Shown: in pieces, positions 10,183 to 22,077 of the stretch
How positions within the stretch are numbered: position 1 is the first letter of the stretch
Layout: every line of letters starts with the position of its first letter
Assembly (NCBI GenBank): GCA_037176725.1
Contig: JAZBRS010000044.1
Coordinates: 9,486,001 to 9,550,000 of the forward strand
Reading direction: 5' to 3'
DNA length: 64,000 bases
Source: Posidonia oceanica
Lineage: Eukaryota > Streptophyta > Magnoliopsida > Alismatales > Posidoniaceae
Notes under the pieces: generated by a model
Databases searched by the model: none
The model's input: only the letters and a program-made list of their open reading frames with translations
What the model was told of the DNA's origin: nothing
Made by a program: the position numbers and the translations under genes

Positions 10183-12763
10183 AGTTGATCTTGGAACAAA
10201 ATTGAGTCCAAGGTAAGAACAAATGTCCCATTGAGCATTTCCTGAAAAGGGAGCTCCACCTCAAACAATCCGCCACAAGGGATGAAGGAAGATAATAAAA
10301 AAGGAAGAAGGGGTGAACTGACTCGGTGTCGGGAGATTGCCGAACGGCCAAGTGGTTCGATTAATTGCCGTCATATTGAAGACTCAGGCATGGAGGGGTC
10401 AAGTTTGGGCTATTTGTCGCAACCGATGTCAAGACCAGGTCAAGCATGTAGAGATGTACTTCAACGGGGCAGAAGCTAGGGAGGAAATCGTGGGGTAGGA
10501 CCCTTACACGATCGAAAAGGAGTGCTCTTGTGGCGTCATGTTTGAGATTTTACTCGGATTGGAATTGATAGAAGGATTGGTAGGAACTAGGTTGGCTCTA
10601 GGAGAATCACATGTCCTAAGGGTTTCTAACACTCTTAAAGAACAATGCTCCATCCGTGCTCCACTTCCAATGATATGAGAAAATGTATGGATGCATGATT
10701 CAAGCAAACAAATGCAAATGCAAGGTCAACATACGATGCAATGAATGGTCCATACGCTAGGTTAGGCCGGCGGGGTACGGTTGGTCCCAAACCATATGGA
10801 CATATGCAAAATGAATGAATGCAATTTGTTGTGGTCAAGTGTTTTCCATCCTTGAGTGTGACCAGCACTCTCGGGAAAGGACTGTCGTCCCACAGCTCGA
10901 TTTGGCAAGTAAAGAGGTTCCATGCATAGAGAACCGGGTGAGGGAGTGAACCCTTCACCTACCAAACCGATGTTTGCCTTTTAGTCAAAGTGGGTGTGCC
11001 TTTGCACATTATATGAGCCCCTTAGGCGTGAGCTCATTCTTTAGATTGTAAGCTTTGGTACCTGCACACTTAACAAAAGATGTTAGTAATCACAGGTGAA
11101 CATTTCCCAGTTCCTAGGACGATTGACTAAGTTATACTCGTATAAGGGGCAAAGTAATCCCTTAATCAACATGCTTAAGAACTAGGTGGAGGGAATTAGT
11201 CTTGGCCTCAGCTGAGAGATGGAAGATCGGAGCCCAGTAGACGCCGATTGTGAGTTATCTGTAGATGCTCTAAAGATTATTGCAAAAGCAATGTCTTTGT
11301 TGAGAAAAACGCACCCAAGCCGTGAGGTATGCTTGAGTAGGACGCTATCTCCAAATCCGAGGTGAATCAATTTTTGCATCACCGGCCAGACTAATTCCAG
11401 TTCTCCTACTTATTAAGTTTTTACTTGTATGTAGGGTGGATGGTGCTTCTTTTTGGTTGGTTTTCTTGGATTTTCTATTTTTTTTTTGAATTTTGGGATT
11501 TTTTATTTTTGGTATTTTGGATTTTCTATTTTTTTTTTTTGTATTTTGGGACTTTCTAATTTTTTTGGTATTTTGGGATTTTCTAATTTTTGGATTTTAG
11601 GATTTTCTGATTTTTTTTTTGTATTTTGGATTTTTCTGATTTTTTTGGATTTTGAGATTGATGAGTGTGGTCATAGCCTTCTTACTTAGACATCTTGCAG
11701 TATTGCCTCATATTATCTAGGGTGAGAGAACTCTTTCCTTCTAACATGCCTTATCTTTTGAGAACTTAGAACCTCATATTAGCCTTAGTTTGATTGTTGT
11801 TTCCTTCATTTAATCAGTCCTTGAACTTCTAGGATTTCCTGCCCCTTATCTGTGAGTGAGATAGGTGGAGGAGGTTTGAAGTGCAGTAAGCTCTCGACTT
11901 TGGCTTAGGTCTAGAATTCCACTTGCCTTTCTTTGGTCCTTAACGCGTCTTTCTAGGATTTAGGCTTTAGACACATAGACAGCTTTTGCCATGTTCCTTT
12001 TCCGCTCTTTGGATAGCTCTTTGCTGACCTCTTTTAGTTGGATAGTTTCTTTTACTGTCTCTTTTCATTTGTTCCTCACTTGGACAGCTTCTTTGCTGCC
12101 TTCTTTCCTCTCTGTTTGGGCAGTTTATGCTGCCATCTTTTCTAGACGCTTTCTAAGTTAATTGGCAAGCGGTTCATACCATAAGCCTTTGCTCCGAGCT
12201 TGCCTTTCTCTTACCTCCCCGTGCGAGTGTATGTGCAGACAGGACAAGGTTGAGGTTACCCTAGCTGTTCAGTTCCTTTTCTATTTAGGACACAACTTTC
12301 TTCCTTGGCTAGGTTTCAGCCTTTGGTTCTTTCCAGGGATTGGCATGCTAATTAAGGGTGTATTGTATGTAACTCCCATGGATCTAAAGATGCCTTTAGG
12401 TTGTTACAACCAGTGGTTGGACCTTCCCTAGGTGTCATGGTCTCTACTTAGGAACCTTAAGTAATATTTTGGCAGTTCTGCTTAATGCCTTAAGTTGTTA
12501 GGTATAGTCCACACTCATCAGTCGTTTTTATTTATTTTTATAGTCTAACTTAGCATTAGAGATAAATAAATATAAATAAAGGAAAATAGAGTACTGAAAA
12601 GAAAAAGAGTCTTATTTACAAGCTTTACTTAAATTAACCACTACCCTCAGTCGGGTTCAGTGGAACTTTGCACCTCCCTTCCTAGATGAGGGGGCTTACC
12701 TGAGGGGTGACTGCGGAAGTCTGCCCCTGCCGTGTAGCAATCAGGTGCTTGTGGCACATGTTC
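10183..12763 (-). other. Non-coding 3' region of D, where pol would be
   Basis: About 2.6 kb between the gag end and the polypurine tract. No domain recognisable in any frame. It holds a T-rich tandem stretch (11440-11660) and otherwise ordinary unique-looking sequence. Confidence 0.6.
11440..11660. repeat. T-rich minisatellite in D
   Basis: Irregular copies of TTTTGGGATTTTCTAATTTTT, about 20-40 bp apart. The phenylalanine-rich ORF over it is an artefact. Confidence 0.75.
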
Positions 12764-15259
12764 TTATCTTTCTTTTGGTTTGTGCCCCGTCCTTGCTTTC
12801 AGAGGGTCAGAGTCGGACTTGTCTTGACCCATTCCAGGCAGTGTGCCCCTGGTGGCTTTGTCTTGGAGTGAGGCTATCGGATGTCCTCCTCCTCTTGAAG
12901 TGTGGCTGCCGATGTGCTCTGTAGTAACCTCTCCCTCATAGCTGTAGTGCTCGTGACTGCCCCTAGTGTGTCCGTTTGTAGGGTCGGGCGACTTGGGAGG
13001 AGGATCAGCTCTTGCTTGTGCTGCTTGGAGAGCTTGGCAGAGTGAACCAAGTGTAGCTTCTGCTTTATACCAGTCTAAATCTGCGTATTCATCGTAGATG
13101 GGCAAGTGGTCTTCTTCTGTTGAGTCCTGCAACACTTCAGAATCCACCGTCTGCTCATCGCACCAGTCAGCGTATTTGTCATAAACGGGCAAGCAGCCTT
13201 CCTTTGTTAAGTCCTGGAGCACATGGGAATCAAGGTCCTCTTCTCTTGATGGGCTCTGTTCTGGATCTACTGGTATGCACTGGATGGATGCAAATTCATC
13301 CCGAGCAGCTGATAAGATGATCTCTGCATCTGCATGATCTACTCGGTAGTCGAACAAGGGCTCTTGGTGTATCTGCATCACCTGCTGCCCTTCTTGAGCC
13401 GCGTTTAGTCTGGCTTTGAACTCAGACCACATGATATCACCCTTGTCATTAAGATTGTGTATCTTATCTTTGATAGTGAAGCATTCTTCAAGGGTGTGCC
13501 CATTGTTCTGATGATAAGGGCAGTGCTTGGCCATATTAGCGTTTGGACAGCTTGGATTGGGCTCTGGGAGCTGCAGATCTCCACTCTCAACTAGCATCCT
13601 GAATGTATCAGAGATTGATTCAGGAAGCGGAGGATAGTTTTGCCTCTGAGGACCTTCGTAGCTTCATGGAGGAGGGACGTTGTGATAGTTCCTCTGCCCC
13701 TGTTGTTGCCCCTGGTATCTTTGCTGGGCATGTACCGGATAATCAGGTGGCTATTGTTGTTGGTGCTGTGTTGGCTGCACTAACTGCCCCTGGTACTGCG
13801 CTGGTTGGCTTAGGTATGGCTCTGGCTGATACTGGGTCAGTTGCCCTTTGGCCAGGAGTGATTGCTCAGACTGGTATTGGTCCTTCTGCTTCTGCTGCAT
13901 TGAGACCTGTGCCATGTCACTAGTGATCCCTTCAAGTGTATAGCCAGTGCCCTTCTTTTTGCCCCTTCCCTCGAGCTCCAAGAATGGTAGATCTTCTTTG
14001 TGACAGAGGATCCTTGCGGCACGTTCGTGTAGCTGAGGGTATGTTTGGAGGTCACTCATTAGTAGCCCTGTTCTGAGTGCTCCTGTGGTGTTGCAGGCGA
14101 TGATCTCGATAGCTTGGCTTTCAGGAATATAGCATTTAGACTTTGCAGCCATGTCCCTCCATCTACTTGCAAAAGTGGAGAACTCCTCATTAGGTTTCAT
14201 CTTTTCAGCGAGGAGGTCGCTCATTGTGGGCTCATGCTGGATGCGATGGACATATTGGTGCAGAAATTTCTCCTAGACCATCTTGAAGTCACTGAGATCA
14301 TATGCTGTGAGCGTGTTGAACCATCCCAGTGCTTCTCCTTCCAAGCTCTTAAAGAAGAGGTAGATTATAAGCCCGTTATCATACTGATAGGGTAGAGCGT
14401 CCATAGCAAATGTGGCTAGATGGCCTTTCGGATCCTCTATTCCACTGTATTTCCTCATTTTTGGCATTTTGAACCCAGGTGGAAGAACAAAATGAGGAAA
14501 TTTTGACGTGTCAAACCCTATCAGTGCTTTAGATGTAACTCCCGCCTTTGTTAGTGTTTCAGAGATCATTCTCTTGATGTCCTATTCTGGCATGGCTTGT
14601 TGTCCCTGGTTTAGGTGCCCATGTGTTTGGTGGTAGGTTGGTGATAGAGGGTCGTATGGTGGAGAGAAGGGTTGGGTTTGATGTGGAGCATAATATGATT
14701 GTGTGTTAGCAGGAGGTTGTGGTGAGTGTGTTATTCCAGGATATTGTGGTTGGTATGATGTCCCGGGATATTGTGGTTGTTGGTAGGTTGTGTATGATGG
14801 CATGGTTTGCTGCATGTAAGGATAGGTTTGTGTTGTGTGGTATGGTGTGAATGAACTTTGGTTAGGGAAGTTTATAATGGGGCTTGGTGGAATGTTGTAT
14901 GTGTGAGTGGGCGTTGTTAATGGGTTTTGGTGAGGGTTTAGGAAAGAAGGTTGGTGGGCGAATGGAATTTGCGGGTTCCTAAATGAGGGGTGGTGGTGCC
15001 GTGCTAGAGGTTGGTAGATCTCTTGAGTCGCTTCCTTAGACAGATAGGAAGCGGTCGATGTAGGTGGCACTACGTGGGAGGTTACCCTAGGAATTGTATG
15101 CTCAAACGGGACACTCCATGGTCGGGAGTGGCTTACTTCTCTTTCTTCTTCAAATAATCAGCCCATCGCTTGCGAGAAATTAAGGGTTTCTGGCTTCTCT
15201 ATTTGTAAAGTTGAAGCTCTGAATAAGAACCCATGTGGGCCTTGACTTTGTTGCGCCAT
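12764..15259 (-). pseudogene. gag: gag of element D, one frame with several nonsense codons
   Basis: One frame of 832 codons from an ATG (15257-15259, MAQQSQGPHG) to a stop at 12764. N-terminal 220 residues are Pro/Gln/Tyr-rich; a capsid-like middle part has PPGFKMPKMRKYSGIEDPKGHL and EALGWFNTL (about 14480-14300), then a FASRWRDMAAKSKCYIPE segment (about 14160), and the knuckle CPYHQNNGHTLEEC (C-X2-H-X4-H-X4-C) near 13530-13490 followed by an acidic tail. In-frame stops lie near 15178 and at 14580-14582, 14270-14272, 13748-13750 and about 13675. Those at 14580-14582 and 14270-14272 read TAG where CAG (Gln) fits the context (MPE-DIKR, MV-EKFL). No protease motif follows the knuckle, so the gene seems to have been gag-only before it decayed. 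Confidence 0.85.
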
Positions 15260-16673
15260 GGAGGTAGAGGTAGACGATGTGCCACCGAATTCCATTGCAA
15301 GATTTGCTTTTGTTTTTTTCTTTTTCTTTTTCTCTTTTGTTTTTTTCTTTTTCTTTTTCTCTTTTTTCTTTTCTTTTTCTTTTCTCTTTTTTCTTTTCTT
15401 CTTTTTTCAGACTATTACAAACTATTACAAGAGATTGAAAAAGAAGAAATTACAAACTCGATACACTAGTTAATACAAACTCGATGGAATAAAGAAAAAT
15501 CAACAGAAACTAAAACAGTTTGTGCCTACAACCTTGTGAACAGTAACATGCATAGACCCCTGCAAGCAAGGCACTGAAACGTAAGGTCCCCTTTAATCGC
15601 CTGTTTTACAGGCGACCGACCAAGTTGCCGATTTCACCGGCTGCTGAGCGAGGCGCCTCCTGAACAGGCGGTTGTGCCTCTTGTTCAGTCAGCAAACCAA
15701 GTCTATCTTGGACAGACCACACAACAGTCAGGAAAGAAAAATGAGAACAGGTTTCAAACAATGCGTTGCTTTTACTTGTTTAAGTGTTTAATTAATGGAT
15801 TGATTAATTAAACCTACGTGGGTCACAAGTAAATGGGATTGGTTGGCTTTAAGGTACTCCTCCTTGACCTTCTCCAGGGTCCACCAAGAGGGGCCTAGAT
15901 GGGGGGCTTGTCTCTCTAAAGAGGGACCCTCCACCTAGGATTCTGTCCTTATGCTCGACACTTAACAAACCATAAAGCAGGAAGTAAACATAAAATATTA
16001 AAGCGTAAAGTATCTACCAAGTTTTACTATTGGCTCAAGGAGAGAGGGGAGCCAACAACAATACTTGGGACACCTTGAGATCTTGATCTAACTATTGCAG
16101 TTAACACTGAGTATGGGAGAGCGACTTGCACTGGTCCGGGTTCGCTCAGGTTAACTGTTCTAGCTAGAGGAAGACTTCCTCAAGGAACTTCCACTTTAAT
16201 ATTAGACAATTAGTTTCCACCTTAAGGGTGGACACAAGAAAATCTAAAAACTGTTAAAAAACTAAAACATAGTGCACATGGAGAATTGTTTTATTTTTTT
16301 TTTATGCTACTGTAGAACTAAAAATACAGCACAAATTACGAAAAAACAGTAATAATCTATAGTATAAACAGACTCAGGATGTGTCGCCTATTACAGTGGC
16401 GCCCCTGTCAGTCGCCTCCTGGAGGTGCGACTTGGACAGGTGCTCCTTAGACGGGTGGCTCGATGCCAAAGTCTCCTGACCTTAGTAAATACTCCCAGCT
16501 TTGGAGCTGGGGATTTTACTGATGTCAGAAACAGAAAAAAAAAACGAGAAAAAGGTTTGGGAATTGTGAAAACCTAATCGCATGATCTCCTGAACCAAAA
16601 AAATTACACCTAGATCTATAAGAATAATGGAAAGGAAGGAAGGAATTTACTTACGTAGCACGGGGGTTGGCTA
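15260..16673 (-). other. 5' leader of element D
   Basis: Untranslated 1.4 kb between primer site and gag. It has a (CTTTTT)n tract at 15306-15405, a perfect hairpin TCGCCTGT-TTT-ACAGGCGA at 15597-15615, and another GTCGCC/GGCGCC cluster at 16384-16450. No ORF of note. Confidence 0.65.
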
Positions 16674-16698
16674 GGTTCGAGTCCCACCGTGATCGCCA
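16674..16698 (-). other. Primer-binding site of D, 25 nt tRNA-like
   Basis: The plus strand has the look of the last 25 bases of a tRNA: GGTTCGAGTCC (T-loop) then an acceptor-like stretch ending CGCCA. It lies five bases inside the 5' LTR. As far as I recall, plant tRNA-Arg (CCG/UCG type) is the closest match, with a few mismatches. It is a primer site and not a tRNA gene because the 5' half is missing. Confidence 0.75.
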
Positions 16699-16703
16699 GA
16701 GAC

Positions 16704-18125
16704 TGTGGATGGATTTTTGGGGTGCTTGAGTTGAAGATGTCGACGCTTCCATGTACGTCGACAGCTTTGTTGTGATCGCCACTCGCCTTTGGGTAGACAA
16801 GACACCTGGGGGGAGATTGTGAAGATGTGGGTCCTCAGACCACTAGATCGACGGTTGGGTGTCGTCTAGTGGCTTCCTCGTGTTACGTACGTGTCATTCC
16901 TTTCCCTTCAAAACAAATGAAAATCAAAGATCTAGATTAGTTCGTGTAGTAACTGTTAATAAAAATAGACAGAAAGTGACATAAGCAATTAAACCTAATA
17001 CTAACCAGGGGGTAGTTCCCCGCATGCATATGCTATAGGTCCTATTTTAAGGAATGCAATATGAAATGGGAAAAAGATTGGAAGAATACTCCCTTCACCC
17101 TCGTGCTGTATGCAATGGAGTAGAAGTGGAGGCACGGACGGAGCTCCAGTTAGGCTCGAGATCTCTGGGATCGTAGTTGGGATGTAGTGATCTCTGCGAT
17201 CTTGGGTTTCTCTTTTGAAGGTGGAAACTAGGGTTTCTAGCTTGGAAACTCTAGCTATTTGAAGGTGGAAGCTCAAAACCCTGAAAACCTAAAAGGAATT
17301 TCTCCAAGATGGGTTTTCCTCACAACTGGCCAGGGGTTCAAACACTGACCCATGGGGTCTATTTATAGACTCCAAGAGGTATGGGTGGTTAACACATAGA
17401 AATTTCTAGAAAAAGTGGCAGTTAATGCCAGTCGCCGCATGGGTAGGCGACTAAGGCTAGCAACCGCCCAGTCAAACGTGGAAAAAACCGTAGAAATTCG
17501 GTTGACGGGAACCACGATCATTAGTCGCCGGTTGGAGTGGCGCCTAATGGTCAAGGATCGTCGGGAAGACCGAGGCAGTTCCGCAACCGTCTAGTCGCCT
17601 GTTGAGATGGTGCCTAAAGGTTGAGGGGTTAGTGGGAATTGACCGTGGAAAAGCAATTGTTCGATTCGGTTAACGGAGCCCACGACTGTCAGTCACCGCT
17701 TAGAGTGGCGCCTAGGTTAGTCGCCTGTTGACATGGCGCCTATCCCAGTCGCCTCTCCAGCTAGCAACTAGCAACGTCTTTTGCATTTTTAACCCTGTCT
17801 TTTAAGTTTGATCCAGAAAACTCGATTAAAAGCCCGTAAAACTTCAGATATCTCATGAAATTATAAAAACATCTTCTTTAACTCAAATCTACCACGGATT
17901 TGAGTGGAAAAGTGTGCTCAAAGGTACTCAAACTTGCCACTAGTTTGGACGAGTCAGCTCTGCCACAGCTAACGTCCTTGAGCTAAGTAGAATCAAGTGT
18001 TGTTTTTAAGCAAGTCACGAAAACTCCGAAAAATGTGTTATTAAAACCTTAGTTATGTGATCTGGGTGCCTCAGAAATTTCTGTCCTCTATGCACTCTGG
18101 GAAATGCAAAAATGGGATATCAACA
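16704..18125 (-). repeat. 5' LTR of element D (1422 bp)
   Basis: Starts TGTGGATGG and ends ATATCAACA on the plus strand, followed by the GTTCC duplication. Same hairpin cluster as the 3' LTR (17430-17770). Confidence 0.95.
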
Positions 18126-18130
18126 GTTCC
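18126..18130. other. Target-site duplication of D, right copy (GTTCC)
   Basis: Exact copy of 8741-8745; joining the flanks here restores B's gag reading (RTWN then DHSQAFLE). Confidence 0.95.
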
Positions 18131-19395
18131 AAGTTCGGATTGTGGCCATGTCAAGGAAAGTGAACCACTTGAGCACGGGGCCCATCAGACTGTTCTGGAA
18201 AAGCCGGATTAGGAGCCTATCGTCAGCCTAAAACTGAGCAAGGTCTCCATAGTATGCTTGGAGATGTGAGATTGGGCAACCCTTTCGATTGTACTTTTCG
18301 AATTCTGGGACATGGAAATTTGCAGGAAGTACTACCTCTGGGAAATAACAGAGGTCCCGAAACTGGTAAGACTAGCGGTCTCCGCTCTGCAATGATCGTA
18401 GTGCCCTCTCGAGATCACCTACTCTAGCAAGGAGTGTGTCTAAGGGCACTACCGATGGAAATTGTGCAGGTTGGGCAGGAGCCACGTACGCTGAATATGC
18501 TGCCCCTGAGGGGTCCTCTGGGTCTACCAACACGCCACCTAGAGCCATGGTGTGAGGTCAGCGTATTCGTGCGATAGTGCTGAAGGAAGTGGCATGCAAG
18601 ATGAAGGCAAGACATGTGGGGGCACAGAAAAGTGATATGCAGGAGACTATGCTGTGTGGGATGCAGAATGAAGGAACAACAGCTGCTGCACTGGTACGGT
18701 GCCAGGCAACGAAGTCTGTGTGTGCTATGCTCCCGCCAACCCAAGGGGCTAACTACCAGATACCAGAGGGGGAACTGTGCACTAGGTGGAGTCTGTGCTA
18801 AAGGCATGGATGTCGCCCCCATCACCGGTGTAGTGAGAAACTGGGGCGACGGCCGAGGCAGAGGTGCAGTAGGGTGTGCCTAGAACACAGAAAAGGGTTG
18901 CTGGACCTCAGGAGTAACTGGAAACACGGGTGGGCGAATAGTATGAGCCATACCCTACAGTGCTTGAACAAGCTCCATCACACACTAGTACTGCTCATTA
19001 GGGGTCCCGTCAGTGGGAAGACTGAAATGCAGGACCGATGAAGGATTAGGTGCCAAAGGTGGTTGGGACACAGACTGGCCAAAAGGTAAGGATCCTACAG
19101 CAGAAGAGGACTCAGTAGAGTGGGTGCTAAAGGTGTCAGAGCCCTGGACAAGGGGAGCAGTGAACTGAAAACCCAGAGCACGAGTGGCAGTCACCAAAAC
19201 AGACCCGGTGACAGGCTCTGGACTAGCAAAGGTTGGTCAACATCCTGAAATGAGTGGAGAGAAATTCCCAAGCGTCTGAAACTGGAAGGCCTGATAGGAC
19301 AGAACAGCAGAAGTGACAGCAAAAGAGAGAGGAATCAATAGTGGGGTCTCCTCCAAAGCAATAGAAAGCGAGGGCTCGCCAACACGCTGAGCCAT
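18126..19395 (-). pseudogene. gag: gag of element B, N-terminal and capsid part
   Basis: ATG at 19393-19395 gives MAQRVGEPSLS, matching MAQSVGG in E and MAQYVSE in C. The first 200 residues are a Pro/Ser/Thr-rich region with LVQGSDTFSTHSTESS and LHFSLPTDGTPNEQY, then stops near 18990 and 18955. After a frameshift between about 18825 and 18540, a different frame gives the conserved capsid: SYQFRDLCYFPE, EFEKYNRKGCPISHL, GDLAQ, LLIRLFQNSL, LKWFTFLDMATIRTWN, where D is inserted. Equivalent residues in E are 37680-37930. With 8194-8745 this makes a nearly complete Gag minus its knuckle. Confidence 0.85.
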
Positions 19396-20492
19396 GGCTG
19401 ATCGGGAACGAGTGAGGATAGGACTACGGCGAAAGCCAAGAGGATGAGACCTACGAAGAGCTATCGTCAGAAACGACGAATAACTTAAGGAAAGATGATC
19501 GAGAAAATGTCGCTAGGGTTATCATAGAAGGAATGACTCGAACTCCAACTAAGGAACACACCCTCTAACTTGTTACAACACACAAAAACAAATATCAGAC
19601 CTCCGATAAACAAATGCAAATGTTATTAGGGTGGCATGATGCATATGAATGCTTTCTAATATGCTCTCTCTCACCAATCAAGGTGTGTCCTAGTAAATGT
19701 TCTACTCCGGGTTCTCACAAAGGGATATAGGTCTCCGACTCAAGGGTAGAAATCAGGTGCCCGTTCTAAATCCTGGCCAAGGCTCAGGCAGAGAACGAGT
19801 GGTGCATTGGGAGCTTCGACTCCTATTGTAGCAGCGAGCTCATACTAACACCGACATGACCTCGGACAAGGGGAGACAGATCGGTACCTCGTCCCATGCC
19901 AATGGTCATGGAACAAAAGACCAGGACTGCCCTTCGTAGACTAATGAGTGGACTCAGAGGAGAAAATATGCATGCCCCTAGTATGATCATGTATGCAAGT
20001 ATGTTTGATGTCTTTTACTTGATTTTTATTAACCAAGGGGATGAATGTGAATGTATAGCTCGAGTTTTGCCTAAGGTACATTCTTATTTGTCCTTTCATT
20101 TTCCTCTTTCTTTTTTTTTATTTTTTGTTTTTGTTGTCTTCTTTTTTTTATTAAACCATGGGGAAAACAATCAAGTCTCTAATTATCCCTAGACTTAATT
20201 TGCAAAAAGGGGAGAAAACATCCAATCATGGCATGTAAACATCAAACATCATGTCAAAAGCATGTGCATGGCATGTGCTAGCGTTGTGACATGGTTTGTA
20301 AAAAAAAAGAAAACACTCAATACATCTAAAAGGCATATAACATGGAATGGCATATGATAGGCATGGCATAAAGCATGATATAAGAGCATGGATAACAAGG
20401 CAAGCAAATAAAGCAAAAACAAAGCAAGCAATCATGCATACAAAAGAAAGCCACAAAAAGGAAAGCGAAAATGAAAGCTGGAGTCTGGTTAT
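19396..20492 (-). other. 5' leader of element B
   Basis: Untranslated, with the conserved GTGTCCTAGTA...GTCTCCGACTC block (about 19680-19930) found in A, C and E. A TTTTTCTTTTT-type tract at 20100-20150. No supported gene. Confidence 0.65.
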
Positions 20493-20509
20493 CCCCAGCA
20501 GAGTAGCTA
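20493..20509 (-). other. Decayed primer-binding site of element B
   Basis: Minus strand TAGCTACTCTGCTGGGG compared with TGGCGACTCCGCTGGGG in E; preceded by the shared GAGTCTGG context. Mutations at the 3' side fit B being the oldest element here. Confidence 0.6.
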
Positions 20510-20510
20510 G

Positions 20511-22077
20511 TTTCTATAACCATGCGACCGAACCGACTCGAACGAACCGAATTGTTGGTCACGGCAAAAGAGGGTAAAAATGGCAAAGGCTGAAGAAAAG
20601 AAAACAAAATTTGGAGTCGCCACCTAGTTTATTTTAAAATCAAGGAAGAAGAGGAAAACCCGAAAATGTATAAATAATAAAAAAACAAGAAAGGATATAA
20701 CACTAGTATCGGGCAAGGACTCTGATTACATATGGGGAAGGTGTTAGGCACTCCCATGCACCCGAGAGAGTTGGTCTTTCTAGGCTATTCTGCTAATTTG
20801 TGGCTAAATGTTGGCAATGATGCCAATTACTGTACGCCTGAAGGCGATTATGCCATGCCAAGTGAAAATCATGCTTATATGCCTTTGAAAACATGTCGAG
20901 AAACAAAAGTTGAAAGCCTTGGGACCACTGTAATATGCAAATCAGTCTGAGAAATTAAAGCACAAACATACATGTCTGGAATCAATATTGAAAGCCAAAA
21001 AAAACAAGATCTTGCCTACTAGAACTGTTGGACACTGGGTAGCACAGCGTCCAACATTAGACGCATGCACTGAGGCGTCTAACACATAAAACTCAGATAA
21101 ATCATTACAACTCACGTAAATCCAGAAAACACTTGGAATATGATATAAATCATGACATACACTTCAATGTCCCTTTTCGAACTTATTGAAACATTCTCAA
21201 AAGATTATGTCAAAGAAAACAATTAGGGATGCAAAATAATATGGCAAATAAGTTAAATAAACCCTTAAATAAATAAACCCAAAGAAAACATAAGAAAGTT
21301 TAATCTTAGATGAAATGGATTTAATTTGATTGCAAACATAAAAAATTAGATCCCAAATGCTATTGATAGACATTCTGTGAAATAAAGTCACTGAAATCTG
21401 AAAAGAGGTGTTGGACGCCATTGAATACAGCGTCCTATGTAAGACGTTGCAACAAATGGCGTCTTACACCCTGTAAACTCATTTCAATGTAAAAACCCAA
21501 GGAAGAAAACATATTTTCAATCCAGATGCTGTTATAATTGAAACATGACTGAGATGAAACAAAACAGGCTATATATAACATGGGCAAACCAACAGAAAAT
21601 GTATGAAATATTGTACAAATGAAAATATGCAAAAATGAGCTTCAGGACGTTGGACGCTGGCCATGGTAGCGTCCAACGTTGGACGCACCAGGCTCAGCGT
21701 CCAATGCACTGACAGAGCATTTAATCTGTAAATCCATTCAAAACAAATCAAAACGAAACAAAAAGCATTCACAAAGCTAGAGTAGACAATTACAAACATA
21801 AACATGCAATTACCATAAAAATGGATGAATAAATCGTCCTCCCCGCCTCCACTTGCCTCTCGCCGGAATACGGTGAGTTCTCCAGCCATTTGAGGACCAG
21901 GGAGCTAACGGAGCTCAGCTACGGCTCATTGTGGAGGTTCGGGGAGGTTATGAGGGACCTTGGGATGCAAGAAATGGGGGATGGGTCCTCGGCCAAGCTC
22001 AACGGCCAGCGGCCTCATTTGGCCAGAACCCATCGCTGGAAAACAGAATTATAGATTAACAGAGGTATATCAATAGT
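20511..22077 (-). repeat. Partial LTR of element B, cut by element C
   Basis: The left boundary is inferred from the decayed primer site; TG has become TT. It contains the conserved U5 block GGAAGGTGTTAGGCACTCCC at 20732-20760 and GGTCTTTCTAGGC after it. From 21020 to 21705 it carries a cluster of hairpins. C is inserted at 22078, so the rest of B's LTR should lie beyond C's right end, outside the window. Confidence 0.7.
21026..21705. repeat. Hairpin cluster built on GTTGGACGC/GCGTCCAAC
   Basis: At least five inverted repeats: TGTTGGAC (21026-21033) with GTCCAACA (21049-21056); GGACGC (21413) with GCGTCC (21430-21435); TGTAAGACG (21438-21446) with CGTCTTACA (21460-21468); GTTGGACGCT (21649-21658) with AGCGTCCAAC (21668-21677); TTGGACGC (21679-21686) with GCGTCCAA (21697-21704). 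Each has a loop of about 9-15 bases. They fall in three groups about 240-385 bp apart. Confidence 0.85.

Larger units (their letters stand above)
8746..18125 (-). mobile_element. Element D: complete gag-only LTR retrotransposon, 9380 bp
   Basis: Two 1422-bp LTRs, a 5-bp duplication (GTTCC), a polypurine tract beside the left LTR and a primer site beside the right LTR show a complete minus-strand element. The internal 6.5 kb has one recognisable gene, a decayed gag. No protease, reverse transcriptase, RNase H or integrase motif is seen in any frame, so it is non-autonomous (comparable to TR-GAG elements). Termini (TGTWGATATCCCATTTT) and polypurine tract (GGAGGGGCATC) resemble those of the large elements, and gag starts MAQ as theirs does, so a related Tat-type element may have mobilised it. 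The LTR copies show scattered substitutions, so it is not very recent. Confidence 0.9.

Noticed and set aside
16674..16698. tRNA gene
   Set aside because: Only the T-arm and 3' acceptor half are there, at the LTR boundary; it is a primer-binding site.
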